64,000 nt of DNA from CBDFLS01 sp965249185 (GTDB lineage: Bacteria; Chloroflexota; Dehalococcoidia; Lucifugimonadales; Australimonadaceae): the NCBI GenBank assembly GCA_965249185.1, contig CBDFLS010000001.1:248001-312000 (forward strand). Direction: 5' to 3'. The notes beneath the pieces are model-generated. The model saw only the letters and a program-made list of their open reading frames with translations. It did no database searches and was not told the origin of the DNA. This document shows positions 17,503-25,554 of this stretch, piece after piece. The translations under genes were made by a program, and so were the position numbers. The stretch's first letter is position 1. Every line of letters begins with the position of its first letter.

Positions 17503-17518
17503 GGCGGGCTAGCCCGCC
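17503..17518. terminator. Perfect 16-base palindrome over the permease stop codon
   Basis: GGCGGGCTAGCCCGCC is a perfect palindrome spanning the TAG stop of the ABC permease gene. As RNA it would form a short GC-rich hairpin at the end of the operon. There is no T tract, so termination is possible but unproven. Confidence 0.4.
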
Positions 17519-18732
17519 TGCCTCACCGCTCGCCACACGGCGCCGAGAGTCATCCGCTGACCGTACAGCAGCAGGCCCGCCCGGAAGATTCGGGCTGAGA
17601 CGAAGAGCATCACCAACCCGGCCAACGCAGTTACCGCCAGGCTCGCGAGAATCTCGGCGTTCGACATGTCCCCCGATCCTAGTCGCAGCATCATCGTCGT
17701 GGGCGCCGTGAACGGAATGAAGGAGAGAACCCTGGCGACTCCACCCTCGGGATCGCTGAGGATCACGGGAAGCAAGGCAGCCACAGGAATGATCGTAGGA
17801 AGGATGACCATAGTGGAGATAGGACCCGCCTCCTTCGCCGAGGCCGTGGCGGACCCGATTCCGGCAAGGATCACCGAGAACAGAAAGTATCCGGCGATGA
17901 AGAACAGAGAGACGTACGCGAGGGTCAGAGGCGCGATCTCCAGGTCCGCCGCGTTCGGGATCTGGTCGACGATCTGGGGTCCGATGATCGCGATCGAGGC
18001 CATCCATAGGGTCATCTGAATCAGCGAAGTCGTCCCCAGCGCCAGGATCTTCCCCGCCATCAGCGAGAGAGGCGAGACAGAGGTCAGCAGCACGTCGACC
18101 ATCCGGTTCTCTTTCTCCTCCGAAACGCTCTCAAGGAGGGTGCCGGCGCCCATGAAGATGGACATCGTGAGTAGCATTGTGAAGATGAGGGGGACCACGA
18201 ACTGGTTGAGCTCGTCGTCGTCGTCCGGAGAGACCGAGCCGTCTTCGCCGACGTGGACACGGACGTAGTCGGCTCCGGCGATCACACGGGCCAGCAGGCC
18301 CGAATCGAGCCTCTCCGCGATCAGCGACACGGTCAGAAAGGAGGCGAACCGGTCTCGGTTGCCTTCGCCGGCGAATATGCCCGACCGTTGCGAGAGCCAC
18401 TCGGCGTCGCCGGACTCGAGGAAATCTGCCGGTACGATGAAGAGATCCTCGATGTCGCCGGCCGTGATGGCGTCGACCCCGTCCTCCCGAGTGTCGAACC
18501 GGGTGAGGTTTGGAAAGCCCGCCTCTGAAAGCTCTCCGGACAGGTCCACGTAGCCGATCGGCTTTGGCCCGTCATCGTCGTCTGTAAGCGACCGGACGAT
18601 CGGCACGACTATGAGGAGGATCAGGAGTATCGCCGGCACGAGCGCGGTGATGACCAGCCAGATCCGGCGCCTTATGTGGCGTCGCAGCTCCTCCGAGAAG
18701 ACGATGCGGACTTCACCCGCGGCTTCGCGCAC
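17509..18732 (-). CDS. ABC-2 type permease (NatB-like exporter subunit)
   Basis: A 407-residue membrane protein. A first transmembrane segment near residues 22-45 follows a basic N terminus (RRHIRRRIW), then a 150-residue extracytoplasmic domain, then five or so membrane segments. The motif ENRMVDVLLTSVSPLSLMAGKILALG near residue 210 is the hallmark of the ABC-2/NatB coupling region. The start is GTG 18732, with GAGGAGGT five bases upstream inside the end of the ATPase gene. It forms an exporter with the preceding ATPase. NatB relatives export Na+, antibiotics or lipids; the substrate here is unknown. Confidence 0.85.
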   Translation of the reverse strand: MREAAGEVRIVFSEELRRHIRRRIWLVITALVPAILLILLIVVPIVRSLTDDDDGPKPIGYVDLSGELSEAGFPNLTRFDTREDGVDAITAGDIEDLFIVPADFLESGDAEWLSQRSGIFAGEGNRDRFASFLTVSLIAERLDSGLLARVIAGADYVRVHVGEDGSVSPDDDDELNQFVVPLIFTMLLTMSIFMGAGTLLESVSEEKENRMVDVLLTSVSPLSLMAGKILALGTTSLIQMTLWMASIAIIGPQIVDQIPNAADLEIAPLTLAYVSLFFIAGYFLFSVILAGIGSATASAKEAGPISTMVILPTIIPVAALLPVILSDPEGGVARVLSFIPFTAPTTMMLRLGSGDMSNAEILASLAVTALAGLVMLFVSARIFRAGLLLYGQRMTLGAVWRAVRQAG

Positions 18733-19657
18733 CGCGCACCTCCTCAATGAAGATCTCGTTGAGCGTGGGCAGAGCGATCTCAAATCGCTCCACCGGGATC
18801 TGGGCGTCAAGGAACGAGCGAAGGATGGCCTGAGGCTCCGAGCCGGACGCGAGCTTGTATTCGAAGTGCCCGTCGACCGCCACTGGCTCCCTCACCCCGG
18901 CCACCGGCTCGGGCCGGCGCTCGGCTGCGATCTTGACGGTGCGGGTCCCGCGGGATCGTTTCAGCTCCATGAGCGACCCGTAGAGCAGCGTCTTCCCCGC
19001 GTCGATGAGCAGCACGCGCTCGCACAGCTCCTCGACGTCAGACATGCTGTGCGTGCTGAAGATGATGGACGCACCGCGGGCCTGCTCCTCGCGGATTATC
19101 TCCTTCATCAGCTTGAGGTTCAGCGGATCCAACCCCGAGAACGGCTCATCCAAAATTATCAGGTCGGGATGGTGGAGCAGAGCACCCGAGAACTGGATGA
19201 GCTGGGTCATTCCACGCGAGAGGCCCTGGACCTTCGCGCGCGCACTATCCGCCAGGCCGACCCGCTCCAGCGTCTCCTCGGCGCGCCTCTCCGCGGCTTT
19301 GGCCTCCAGGCCTTTGAGTCGGCCTAGATAGCGGAGCACGTCTATCACCCGAGCACGCTGGAACAGCCCCCGCTCCTCGGGCAAATACCCGACGCGCCTG
19401 AGGGCGCTGCGGGTCGGCATGCCACCCAGGAGCGCAACCGAGCCCGAGTCGGGCCGGATCAGGTCGAGCGCCATCCGCATGGTCGTCGTCTTGCCCGAGC
19501 CGTTCGGCCCCAGGAATCCGAAGATCTCGCCGCGTTGCAGCTCGAAGGAAACGCCGTTCACGACTCGCCGGCCGCCGAACGTCTTGACCAGCTCCCGCAC
19601 TTCCAGGGCCGGGCTCGCAGGCGAGTTCACGAGCTGGCTGTCGGATTCGTTTGTCAT
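18713..19657 (-). CDS. ABC exporter ATP-binding protein (NatA-like)
   Basis: This 314-residue cytoplasmic ATPase has Walker A GPNGSGKT (residues 50-57), signature LSRGM (146-150), Walker B LIILDEP (about 166-172), the D-loop SGLD and H-loop STHSM. The C-terminal 80 residues resemble the DUF4162 tail found in NatA-type ATPases. The ribosome-binding site is AGGTGA. The gene overlaps the permease start by 20 bases, a typical two-gene export operon. Function as an exporter motor is secure; the cargo is not known. Confidence 0.88.
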   Translation of the reverse strand: MTNESDSQLVNSPASPALEVRELVKTFGGRRVVNGVSFELQRGEIFGFLGPNGSGKTTTMRMALDLIRPDSGSVALLGGMPTRSALRRVGYLPEERGLFQRARVIDVLRYLGRLKGLEAKAAERRAEETLERVGLADSARAKVQGLSRGMTQLIQFSGALLHHPDLIILDEPFSGLDPLNLKLMKEIIREEQARGASIIFSTHSMSDVEELCERVLLIDAGKTLLYGSLMELKRSRGTRTVKIAAERRPEPVAGVREPVAVDGHFEYKLASGSEPQAILRSFLDAQIPVERFEIALPTLNEIFIEEVRGARSRG

Positions 19658-19674
19658 TCGTCACCTGAGTTTGA

Positions 19675-19703
19675 ATTGTGCGGGTGACCGTCCGTCCCGT
19701 CAA
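19675..19703 (-). promoter_or_regulatory. Probable promoter of the NatAB-like operon
   Basis: On the minus strand TTGACG (19703-19698) is followed after 17 bases by CACAAT (19680-19675), with the ATPase start codon 17 bases further. The -35 is near-consensus and the -10 matches four of six positions. Confidence 0.5.
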
Positions 19704-19979
19704 CAGCTATAGGAACGAGCTCATCGCCGACAAATGGCCGACCCGAGGTCAGCCTTATTGCCGAGGAGCGGCCGTATTTTCGTAGGGCCGATCGGCTGCA
19801 GCCGGACCGGTCAACCCGTCACCCTTGCGACATCCCTCGGCAGAATGTATCTATATCAACTTACACAGGCACACGGGCGGGCGGGGTGAGAATAGTCGTC
19901 GCCGCACATCTTGCCCTCAGCAGACTGATGAAAATGGAGAGTGCAGAGGCAACCCCTTCGCGGAGACCACTCAGTAGTG

Positions 19980-20175
19980 GTCCGCTCGCCCTTCGAGAGC
20001 CTCAGGGTGAGCGGACTGAAGGACAGGCTGAGGATTCGATTGCGACAGGCTCTCCGATACGCCCCGATTCCATCGGTCCGGCTCGACCGGACTCCGGCGG
20101 ACGGAGGGCTATCGAGAGTCTCGATGAGCGGCTCGCCCCGGTCGGGCCGGGGAGCATCATCGGACACCACGAGCG
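19980..20175. repeat. Dispersed intergenic mosaic repeat, copy B
   Basis: Contains the reverse complements of two blocks of copy A (20050-20088 exactly matching 11007-11045; 20089-20124 matching 10921-10956), here directly abutting rather than separated by about 50 bases. A third module shared with copy A (CCCTTCGAGAGCCTCAGGGT) lies at about 19988-20007. The 710-base gap 19658-20367 contains no supported gene; outside this repeat it holds only promoter elements, and nothing is recognised in 19710-19980. Confidence 0.75.
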
Positions 20176-20305
20176 GAAGGAGAAGTCGCTCCCTTACGTG
20201 ATGCGCCTGCAACACCTCCCGCTCGTCCTGAGGTACTCGAAGGACAAACGGGAACGCCGCTGCATCTTCTCACGCCGCTGGCGCCTCGCGGACAGCCACC
20301 GCTGA

Positions 20306-20314
20306 TGCTAGACT
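20306..20314 (+). promoter_or_regulatory. Extended -10 element before the decarboxylase-like gene
   Basis: TGCTAGACT matches the TGn-TAnnnT pattern that recurs in this window. The predicted leader to ATG 20368 is about 48 bases and includes a GAAAGGAG ribosome-binding site. No clear -35 is seen. Confidence 0.45.
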
Positions 20315-20367
20315 CCAGGCCAGCCGCGGCCTCTGGCGGCCCACTCACACGCGCGAAAGGAGAATCG

Positions 20368-20682
20368 ATGACAACGCAACGCGTCTCGGGCCCGTGGGAG
20401 GAGATCACACCCCGCTTCGGTGAGATCACCAACGATCTGCTCTTCGGCGAGATTTGGGAGCGGCCGGAGCTCTCCAAGCGCGACCGCAGCCTTATCACGG
20501 TGGCCGCCCTCACGGCCCTCTACCGCACCGACCAGCTCCGCAGCCACGTCCGCCGCGCGCTGGTGAACGGCGTCACCAAAGAGGAGCTCGGCGAGCTGTT
20601 CCAGCACATGGCCTTCTACGGCGGCTGGCCCGTGGCCGTGAACGCCTTCCGCGTGGCAGGAGAGGTGTTCGACGAGAAGTAA
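20368..20682 (+). CDS. Carboxymuconolactone decarboxylase (CMD) family protein
   Basis: A 104-residue single-domain protein of the CMD/AhpD-like fold. The family core is visible: IWERPELSKRDRSLITVAALTAL near residues 27-50, then LRSHVRRALVNGVTKEELGELFQHMAFYGGWPVAVNA. It lacks the CxxC of AhpD peroxidases, so it resembles the 4-carboxymuconolactone decarboxylase branch, which acts in the protocatechuate pathway. Many members annotated this way have other or unknown roles, and no other protocatechuate gene adjoins it. The ribosome-binding site is GAAAGGAG. It stands alone between repeat-bearing gaps. Confidence 0.82.
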   Translation: MTTQRVSGPWEEITPRFGEITNDLLFGEIWERPELSKRDRSLITVAALTALYRTDQLRSHVRRALVNGVTKEELGELFQHMAFYGGWPVAVNAFRVAGEVFDEK

Positions 20683-20759
20683 CCGTGGGCCCGGCTCACA
20701 GTTCGAGAGGTCCCTTCGTCCCGACCTGTCGGGACTCGAGGGCTAAAGGCTCACGATGA

Positions 20760-20890
20760 GTTGAGTTCATCCTGAAGGAGCAATAGATTCTTCACTTCGC
20801 TCAGAATGACGTAGAGTGAAGGCCTCAGGATGACGTGCGTATCCGCTCGTGGTGAGCCTGTCGAACCATGAGCGGAGTTTACCCCGAGCC
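20760..20890. repeat. Dispersed-repeat fragments upstream of pyk
   Basis: The gap between 20683 and 21017 carries phrases of the same dispersed families seen at 10.8, 17.4 and 20.0 kb: TTCGCTCAGAATGACGTAG at about 20797-20815 and TCGTGGTGAGCCTGTCGAAC at about 20849-20868. The second also appears in altered form in copies A and B. No gene is supported in this gap except the promoter just before pyk. Confidence 0.55.
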
Positions 20891-21005
20891 GAGCGCATCC
20901 CGCCCCAGGACGAGTCCACCGGCAGTCCAGCCGCAGCCGCTGACCGGCAGCCCTTCCGATGGCCAAGCCTTCCTGCCGTCCCCAGCGTGCGTCCCCAGAG
21001 TGCGC

Positions 21006-21011
21006 TATGAT
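21006..21011 (+). promoter_or_regulatory. -10 element of pyk, predicted leaderless
   Basis: TATGAT ends six bases before the GTG start at 21018, leaving no room for a Shine-Dalgarno sequence. Transcription should begin at the start codon. This is the second of three such arrangements in the window. Confidence 0.6.
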
Positions 21012-21017
21012 GCCCCC

Positions 21018-22466
21018 GTGCCACGCAACACCGCGTACTGCCGCACCAAGATCGTCGCCACCCTGGGCCCCGCCAGCAACGATGAGGCCACGCTGCGGCG
21101 GCTCATCCAGGAGGGCGTGGACCTCTTCCGGCTCAACTTCTCCCACGGCACCCACGCCCAGTTCCAAGAGACCATCCCTCTCGTCCGGCGCCTGGCCGCC
21201 GAGGAGGGCCAGGACGTGGCGTTGCTCCAAGACATCCAGGGCCCCCGGCTGCGCACCGGCAGGCTTGCGGGCGGCAAGCCCGTGACCCTGAAGGCCGGGC
21301 AGCGGCTAACGGTGACCTCGGAGGATCTGGAGGGTTCCGCCACCACCATCGCCATCAGCTACCCGTCGCTGGCCCAGGACATCGCGCCGGGCCACCGCAT
21401 CCTCCTGGCCGACGGCGCCATCGCCCTCCGCGTGGTCAGCGCGTCGCCGCCCGCGATAGAGGCGGAGGTGGAGGCCGGCGGCGCCCTTGGGGAGCGCAAG
21501 GGAGTGAACCTCCCCGACAGCCGCATCTCCGCGCCGGCGCTCACCGACAAGGACCGGGAAGACCTGGCCTTCGGCGTGGCCCACGATGTCGATTACGTGG
21601 CACTCAGCTTTGTACGGCGCCGGGAGGACGTGCTGGCCTGCCGCCGCCACATCCACCTGCTGGGCGGCTCGGCGCCGGTCATCGCGAAGATCGAGCACCC
21701 CGAGGCCATCGAGAACCTAGAGGAGGTGCTGTCGGCCTGCGACGGCGTGATGGTGGCCCGAGGCGACCTGGGCGTGGAGCTCTCGCCGGAGCGGGTGCCA
21801 TTGCTACAGAAGCTCATCATCCGCCGCGCCAACGAGCTTGGCCTGCCCGTCATCACGGCCACCCAGATGCTGGAATCGATGGTGGAGCGGTCCACGCCCA
21901 CCCGCGCCGAGGCCAGCGATGTGGCCAATGCCATCCTCGACGGCACCGACGCGCTGATGCTCTCCGCCGAGACGGCCACCGGACGCTACCCCACGGAGGC
22001 GGTACAGACGATGGTGCGCATCGCTCGGGAGACGGAGCGCGCCGCCCTCCCCCGCAGCGCGGCCCACACATCCGACACCGCCTTCAACCGCTCGACCGAC
22101 CAGGCCCACTCCATCGCCCGCGCGGCCCGGGTCGTGTCCGAGGACCTCGGCGCGCCGGCCCTGGTCGTTTTCACCGTGAGCGGCCGCTCGGCTCAGCTCC
22201 TCTCCAGCCAGCGGCCCTCCGCCCCCATCTACGCATTCACCCCCGACCAGTCGGTCTATCGCCGGCTAGCCCTCTGGCACGGCATCACCCCCATCTTGAC
22301 GGCGATGGCCGATGACGCCAGTAGCATGGTGGACGACGCCCTGCGGGAGCTGACGCGGCTTGGCGTGGTGGCCGGGGCCGACAGGGTCGTGGTCGTCGGG
22401 TCCGCTCCACGCCTTGAGGAGGGCCTGACCAACATGGTCACGGTGCGTACGGCCGGTGGGGACTAG
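21018..22466 (+). CDS. pyk: Pyruvate kinase
   Basis: Converts phosphoenolpyruvate and ADP to pyruvate and ATP. The 482 residues begin PRNTAYCRTKIVATLGPAS and contain FRLNFSHG, the active-site signature with Lys224 (VIAKIEHPEA), the Mg2+ ligands in ARGDLGVE (residues 247-254), TATQMLESM, and a full C-terminal allosteric domain from about residue 350. GTG 21018 is chosen because homology begins right after it and a -10 box lies six bases upstream; an in-frame ATG further upstream at 20868 lies in repeat sequence. The usual DLxGPKIR motif is DIQGPRLR here. Confidence 0.96.
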   Translation: MPRNTAYCRTKIVATLGPASNDEATLRRLIQEGVDLFRLNFSHGTHAQFQETIPLVRRLAAEEGQDVALLQDIQGPRLRTGRLAGGKPVTLKAGQRLTVTSEDLEGSATTIAISYPSLAQDIAPGHRILLADGAIALRVVSASPPAIEAEVEAGGALGERKGVNLPDSRISAPALTDKDREDLAFGVAHDVDYVALSFVRRREDVLACRRHIHLLGGSAPVIAKIEHPEAIENLEEVLSACDGVMVARGDLGVELSPERVPLLQKLIIRRANELGLPVITATQMLESMVERSTPTRAEASDVANAILDGTDALMLSAETATGRYPTEAVQTMVRIARETERAALPRSAAHTSDTAFNRSTDQAHSIARAARVVSEDLGAPALVVFTVSGRSAQLLSSQRPSAPIYAFTPDQSVYRRLALWHGITPILTAMADDASSMVDDALRELTRLGVVAGADRVVVVGSAPRLEEGLTNMVTVRTAGGD

Positions 22467-22491
22467 CATACCCGCGCCGCGAGGAGCGTCC

Positions 22492-23073
22492 ATGCCGAGG
22501 CGAGGCATCCTTCTTCCGCTGAACTTGGTGGCGCTGGCGCTGATCGCGGTGACTGCCGCATGCTCCGGCGGCGGCAATGGGGAGCCCACGCCCCTGGTCC
22601 CCGAGGGCGCGGCGACGCTCCAGGTGACGAGCGCAGCCTTCGAGAACGGCGGCCCCATACCCGCCAACTACACGTGCGACGGTTGGGCCTTCTCTCCACC
22701 GCTCACCTGGAGCGGCGTGCCGGCAGGCACCGCAAGCCTCGCGCTTCTCTCCGAGGACCCGGACGCGCCGGGAGCCGCCTGGGTCCACTGGGTGCTCTAC
22801 GGCCTCGCGCCCGCCGCATCGGGCCTGCCCGAGGGGATCGAGGCCACCGAGACGACGAGCGGCGGCGCCAGGCAGGGTAAAAACGACTTCAAGCGCATCG
22901 GCTACGGCGGGCCATGCCCTCCCGGGGGCAGCCCCCATCGCTATTTCTTCCGGCTGTACGCGCTGGACACCGAGCTGTCGCTTGACGGCGGCGCCACGAA
23001 GGCCAGCCTGCTGAAGGCCATGGAAGGCCACGTGATGGGCGCGGGCCAGATGATGGGGACGTACGAGCGATGA
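22492..23073 (+). CDS. YbhB/YbcL-type PEBP family lipoprotein
   Basis: A 193-residue protein with a lipoprotein signal peptide (basic MPRRG, hydrophobic core, VTAAC with the acceptor Cys near residue 24) and a phosphatidylethanolamine-binding-protein domain. Family motifs are YTCDGWAFSPPLTWSGVP, LLSEDPDAPGAAWVHWVLYGL (the DPDxP ligand-binding element) and GGPCPPGGSPHRYFFRLYAL. The bacterial YbhB branch binds small anionic ligands or inhibits proteases; the precise role is unknown. ATG 22492 follows GAGGAG. It lies 25 bases after pyk on the same strand and is followed by the LON-domain gene. Confidence 0.88.
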   Translation: MPRRGILLPLNLVALALIAVTAACSGGGNGEPTPLVPEGAATLQVTSAAFENGGPIPANYTCDGWAFSPPLTWSGVPAGTASLALLSEDPDAPGAAWVHWVLYGLAPAASGLPEGIEATETTSGGARQGKNDFKRIGYGGPCPPGGSPHRYFFRLYALDTELSLDGGATKASLLKAMEGHVMGAGQMMGTYER

Positions 23074-23098
23074 TGCAGAGGACTGATGGGAGGATGCC

Positions 23099-23755
23099 AT
23101 GACCGGCCCTGAGCTCCACTATCTCCGGCTCTTCCCCCTGGGCTCCACGGTCCTCTTCCCAGGCATGGAGCTGCCCCTGATGGTCTTCGAGCAGCGCTAC
23201 CGGCTGCTGGTCGAGGAGTGCCAGGACGAGGAGGCCCCCTTCGGCGTCGTGCTGCTCCAGTCGGGCCGGGAGGTGGACGACCCGATGGCCGAGCCCCACA
23301 GGGTCGGCACCACGGCCCACTTCACCAGCGTCGAGGCCACGCCGGACGAGCGCCTGCGCGTCCTGGCCGTGGGACGCCACCGCTTCCGAGTACACACGCT
23401 GAGCCGGGAGCGGCCGTATTTGGCCGCTCAGGTGGAGTATTTTGCGGATGAGGAGAACGGACCGGTGCCCCAAGAGCTGGCCCAGCGGGTGCGGGACGCC
23501 ACCGCCGACTACGTGAAGGCGCTCGCCTCCCTGCGTGGAGGCTGGCTCAGCGAAGTCCCTCTCCCCGAGGCGCCCGAGGCGCTCTCCTATCTGGCTGCCC
23601 AGCTATTCCAGGGCCAGCAGGCGGCCCAGCAACAGCTGTTGGAGGCGGCGACCACCGCTGAACGTCTAGAGCAGGAAGCGGCGTTGCTGAAAAGCGCCCG
23701 CGAGCGGGTCCAGGAGCTCATCGAGCGGAAGTGGTCCAAGCGAAAGCTCAACTAG
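23099..23755 (+). CDS. LON substrate-binding-domain protein
   Basis: A 218-residue protein made of a Lon N-terminal (LON/PUA-like) domain followed by a helical segment, without the AAA+ and protease domains of Lon. The diagnostic pattern is LFPLGSTVLFPGMELPLMVFEQRYR (residues about 11-35, described in halves) and FGVVLL, then the GTTAHFTSVEATPDERLRVLAVGRHRF stretch. A Gln/Glu-rich coiled-coil-like region runs from about residue 165 to the end. Such stand-alone proteins may recognise proteins, but their function is unproven. Its end overlaps the convergent BtuF-like gene by eight bases. Confidence 0.87.
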   Translation: MTGPELHYLRLFPLGSTVLFPGMELPLMVFEQRYRLLVEECQDEEAPFGVVLLQSGREVDDPMAEPHRVGTTAHFTSVEATPDERLRVLAVGRHRFRVHTLSRERPYLAAQVEYFADEENGPVPQELAQRVRDATADYVKALASLRGGWLSEVPLPEAPEALSYLAAQLFQGQQAAQQQLLEAATTAERLEQEAALLKSARERVQELIERKWSKRKLN

Positions 23756-24662
23756 AAGCGACGGCGGCGGCCCTATCGGCGGACGGCGGCGTGAAGAGTT
23801 GGGGATGGAGCAACGCGGCCAGCAGCTCGATGCCGTCCACGAGCCTCGGCCCCGGCCGGCTGAAGTATGCGTTGGCATCGACGGCGTGGACTCTTCCCGT
23901 GCTCACCGCGGGCAGCCCCCGCCACCGCTGGTCCCACCGGAGCACCTCAACCTCGGCCATGGTCCGCTCCACGTCGAACCCGCAAGGCATGAGGACCAGC
24001 ACCTCCGGGGCGGCCGCCTCCATCTCGTCCCAGGATACCGCTCGCGAGTCCTCTCCTCCGCGGCCCAACACCTCCACGCCACCAGCCATCTCCACCATCT
24101 CCGGCACCCAGTGGCCACCAGACATCGGCGGGTCGAGCCACTCCAGACACAGCACCCTCGGCCTCGCCACGCTCTCCACCCGCGCCGAGACAGCGGCTAT
24201 TCGCTCCCGAAGCGCACGCACCAGCCCGCGCGCCTCCGGCCGCCGGCCCGTCCGCTCGCCAACCCGCGAGATATCCTCCAGCACGCCCTCGACTCCCGTG
24301 GGCGCCAGCGAAAGCACCGCCGGCGGCGGCGAGATGCCCTGGACCGCTCGCATCACCTGGGCCAGCGAGAGGGCGCACACCTCGCACAGCTCCTGGGTCA
24401 CGAGCAGGTCCGGGCGGATGGACTGAAGCAGCTCCGCGTCCAGCGCATAGATGGCGCGATTGGCGTCCTGATGGGCCTTCACCAGCCGGTCGATGTCGAG
24501 GCTCGAGCGGCCCCGGGAGTCGAAGGCGCTGTGCACCACCACCGGCTTGGCGCGGGCCTCGGGCGGGTAGTCGCACTCGTGGCTCACGCCGTACACCTGG
24601 TCGCCCAGGCCGAGGCCGTAGAGGATCTCGGTGCCGCTGGGAAGCGTCGAACAGATGCGCAT
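23748..24662 (-). CDS. BtuF-like (cobalamin/siderophore) binding-domain protein without signal peptide
   Basis: A 304-residue class III periplasmic-binding-protein fold: MRICSTLPSGTEILYGLGLGD, GVSHECDYPPEA, DLLVTQELCEVCA, CLEWLDPPMSGGHWVPEMVEMAGG, and EVLVLMPCGFD. This is the pattern of the cobalamin-binding-like proteins in which SHECDYP and EWxDPP are hallmarks. No signal peptide or lipobox is present, so it may be cytosolic, and no BtuC/BtuD permease or ATPase gene is adjacent. A role in cobalamin or corrinoid handling is plausible but not shown. No strong ribosome-binding site is seen. Confidence 0.82.
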   Translation of the reverse strand: MRICSTLPSGTEILYGLGLGDQVYGVSHECDYPPEARAKPVVVHSAFDSRGRSSLDIDRLVKAHQDANRAIYALDAELLQSIRPDLLVTQELCEVCALSLAQVMRAVQGISPPPAVLSLAPTGVEGVLEDISRVGERTGRRPEARGLVRALRERIAAVSARVESVARPRVLCLEWLDPPMSGGHWVPEMVEMAGGVEVLGRGGEDSRAVSWDEMEAAAPEVLVLMPCGFDVERTMAEVEVLRWDQRWRGLPAVSTGRVHAVDANAYFSRPGPRLVDGIELLAALLHPQLFTPPSADRAAAVASS

Positions 24663-24692
24663 GTCGTTAGGTCGAGGCCGCCGGCGGGAAGG

Positions 24693-24956
24693 TTACTCCC
24701 ACGCCTTGCTTGGCGTGGCGCCGCCCTCACCTATCCAAGGGCAGGTAATGGTACTCGTGATGCCGGCCACGGGGCGGACCTTCTGCCGCAAGATGGAGGT
24801 GACGTACTCCGGCGCCTCGGCCTCCAGCTCCATGATGATGTCGTAGGGGCCGAGCACCTCGCGGACCGTGGCCCCCGAAATGGAGCGGAGGTGCGCCAGC
24901 ACTCTCTGCGTACGGGCCGGCTCTACGTTAATCAAGATGTAGGCGTGGGATTCCAT
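24693..24956 (-). CDS. Stand-alone Lrp/AsnC ligand-binding (RAM) domain protein
   Basis: An 87-residue protein consisting only of the alpha/beta RAM domain of Lrp/AsnC regulators: AYILINVEPARTQRVLAHLRSI, VREVLGPYDIIMELEA and the C-terminal beta strand ITSTITCPW. The DNA-binding helix-turn-helix is absent. Such proteins bind amino acids or other small ligands and form oligomers that may modulate full-length regulators. A gap of 30 bases separates it from the downstream BtuF-like gene, so the two may be co-transcribed. The target is unknown. Confidence 0.88.
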   Translation of the reverse strand: MESHAYILINVEPARTQRVLAHLRSISGATVREVLGPYDIIMELEAEAPEYVTSILRQKVRPVAGITSTITCPWIGEGGATPSKAWE

Positions 24957-25014
24957 GGCGCCTCCTCACGTACTCAATACCGGTCCGTCCGCAAGTCCAG
25001 ACGGCGCGATACCA

Positions 25015-25554
25015 TTATGCGCCATCAAGCAGCCGCTCCGCCATCAGAAGCGCGGCGATGCTCTTCGCGTCGTTCACCTTACCGGTGCGCGCCATCTCCA
25101 TGGCCTGGAGCAGCGGCACTCGCTCCAGCTCGATCCGCTCATCGAAGTCGGCGGGCAGCGTGTCCGCGCGCAGGCCCGTGGCCAGGAAGGCGTACATGAG
25201 CTCGGTGGTAAAGCCCGGTGTCGTCCAGAACTCGCCCAGCGGCTGAAGCCGCCCCGCGCCGAAGCTGGTCTCCTCCCGGAGCTCCCGCTCGGCGCAGGCC
25301 TCGGGAGACTCGCCCTGCTCGATAGTGCCGGCGGGGACCTCCAACAGCGCCGCCTCGACCGACTTCCGGTACTGCCTGACCATGAGCACGTTGCGCTGGT
25401 CGTCCACGGCCACGATGCACACGGCGTTGGGATGCTCCACGATCTCCCGGTGTGTGATTGTGCCATCCGAGAGACTCACCCGGTCTCTTCGCACGCCGAT
25501 GCGCTCTCCCCGGTATATCCGCTCGGTCTCCAGCGTCCGCTCGGGCTCAGGCAC
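25015..25554 (-). CDS. NUDIX hydrolase, ADP-ribose pyrophosphatase type
   Basis: A 179-residue hydrolase with the NUDIX box GTIEQGESPEACAERELREE-T (G-x5-E-x7-REL-x-EE), preceded by VVDDQRNVLMVRQYRKSVEAALLEVPAG as in the ADP-ribose pyrophosphatase (NudF) family, which splits ADP-ribose into AMP and ribose 5-phosphate. The C-terminal tail supports that subfamily. The GTG start at 25554 overlaps the end of nadK by eight bases, and earlier in-frame codons have no homology. The coupling to NAD kinase suggests shared pyridine-nucleotide metabolism. Confidence 0.87.
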   Translation of the reverse strand: MPEPERTLETERIYRGERIGVRRDRVSLSDGTITHREIVEHPNAVCIVAVDDQRNVLMVRQYRKSVEAALLEVPAGTIEQGESPEACAERELREETSFGAGRLQPLGEFWTTPGFTTELMYAFLATGLRADTLPADFDERIELERVPLLQAMEMARTGKVNDAKSIAALLMAERLLDGA

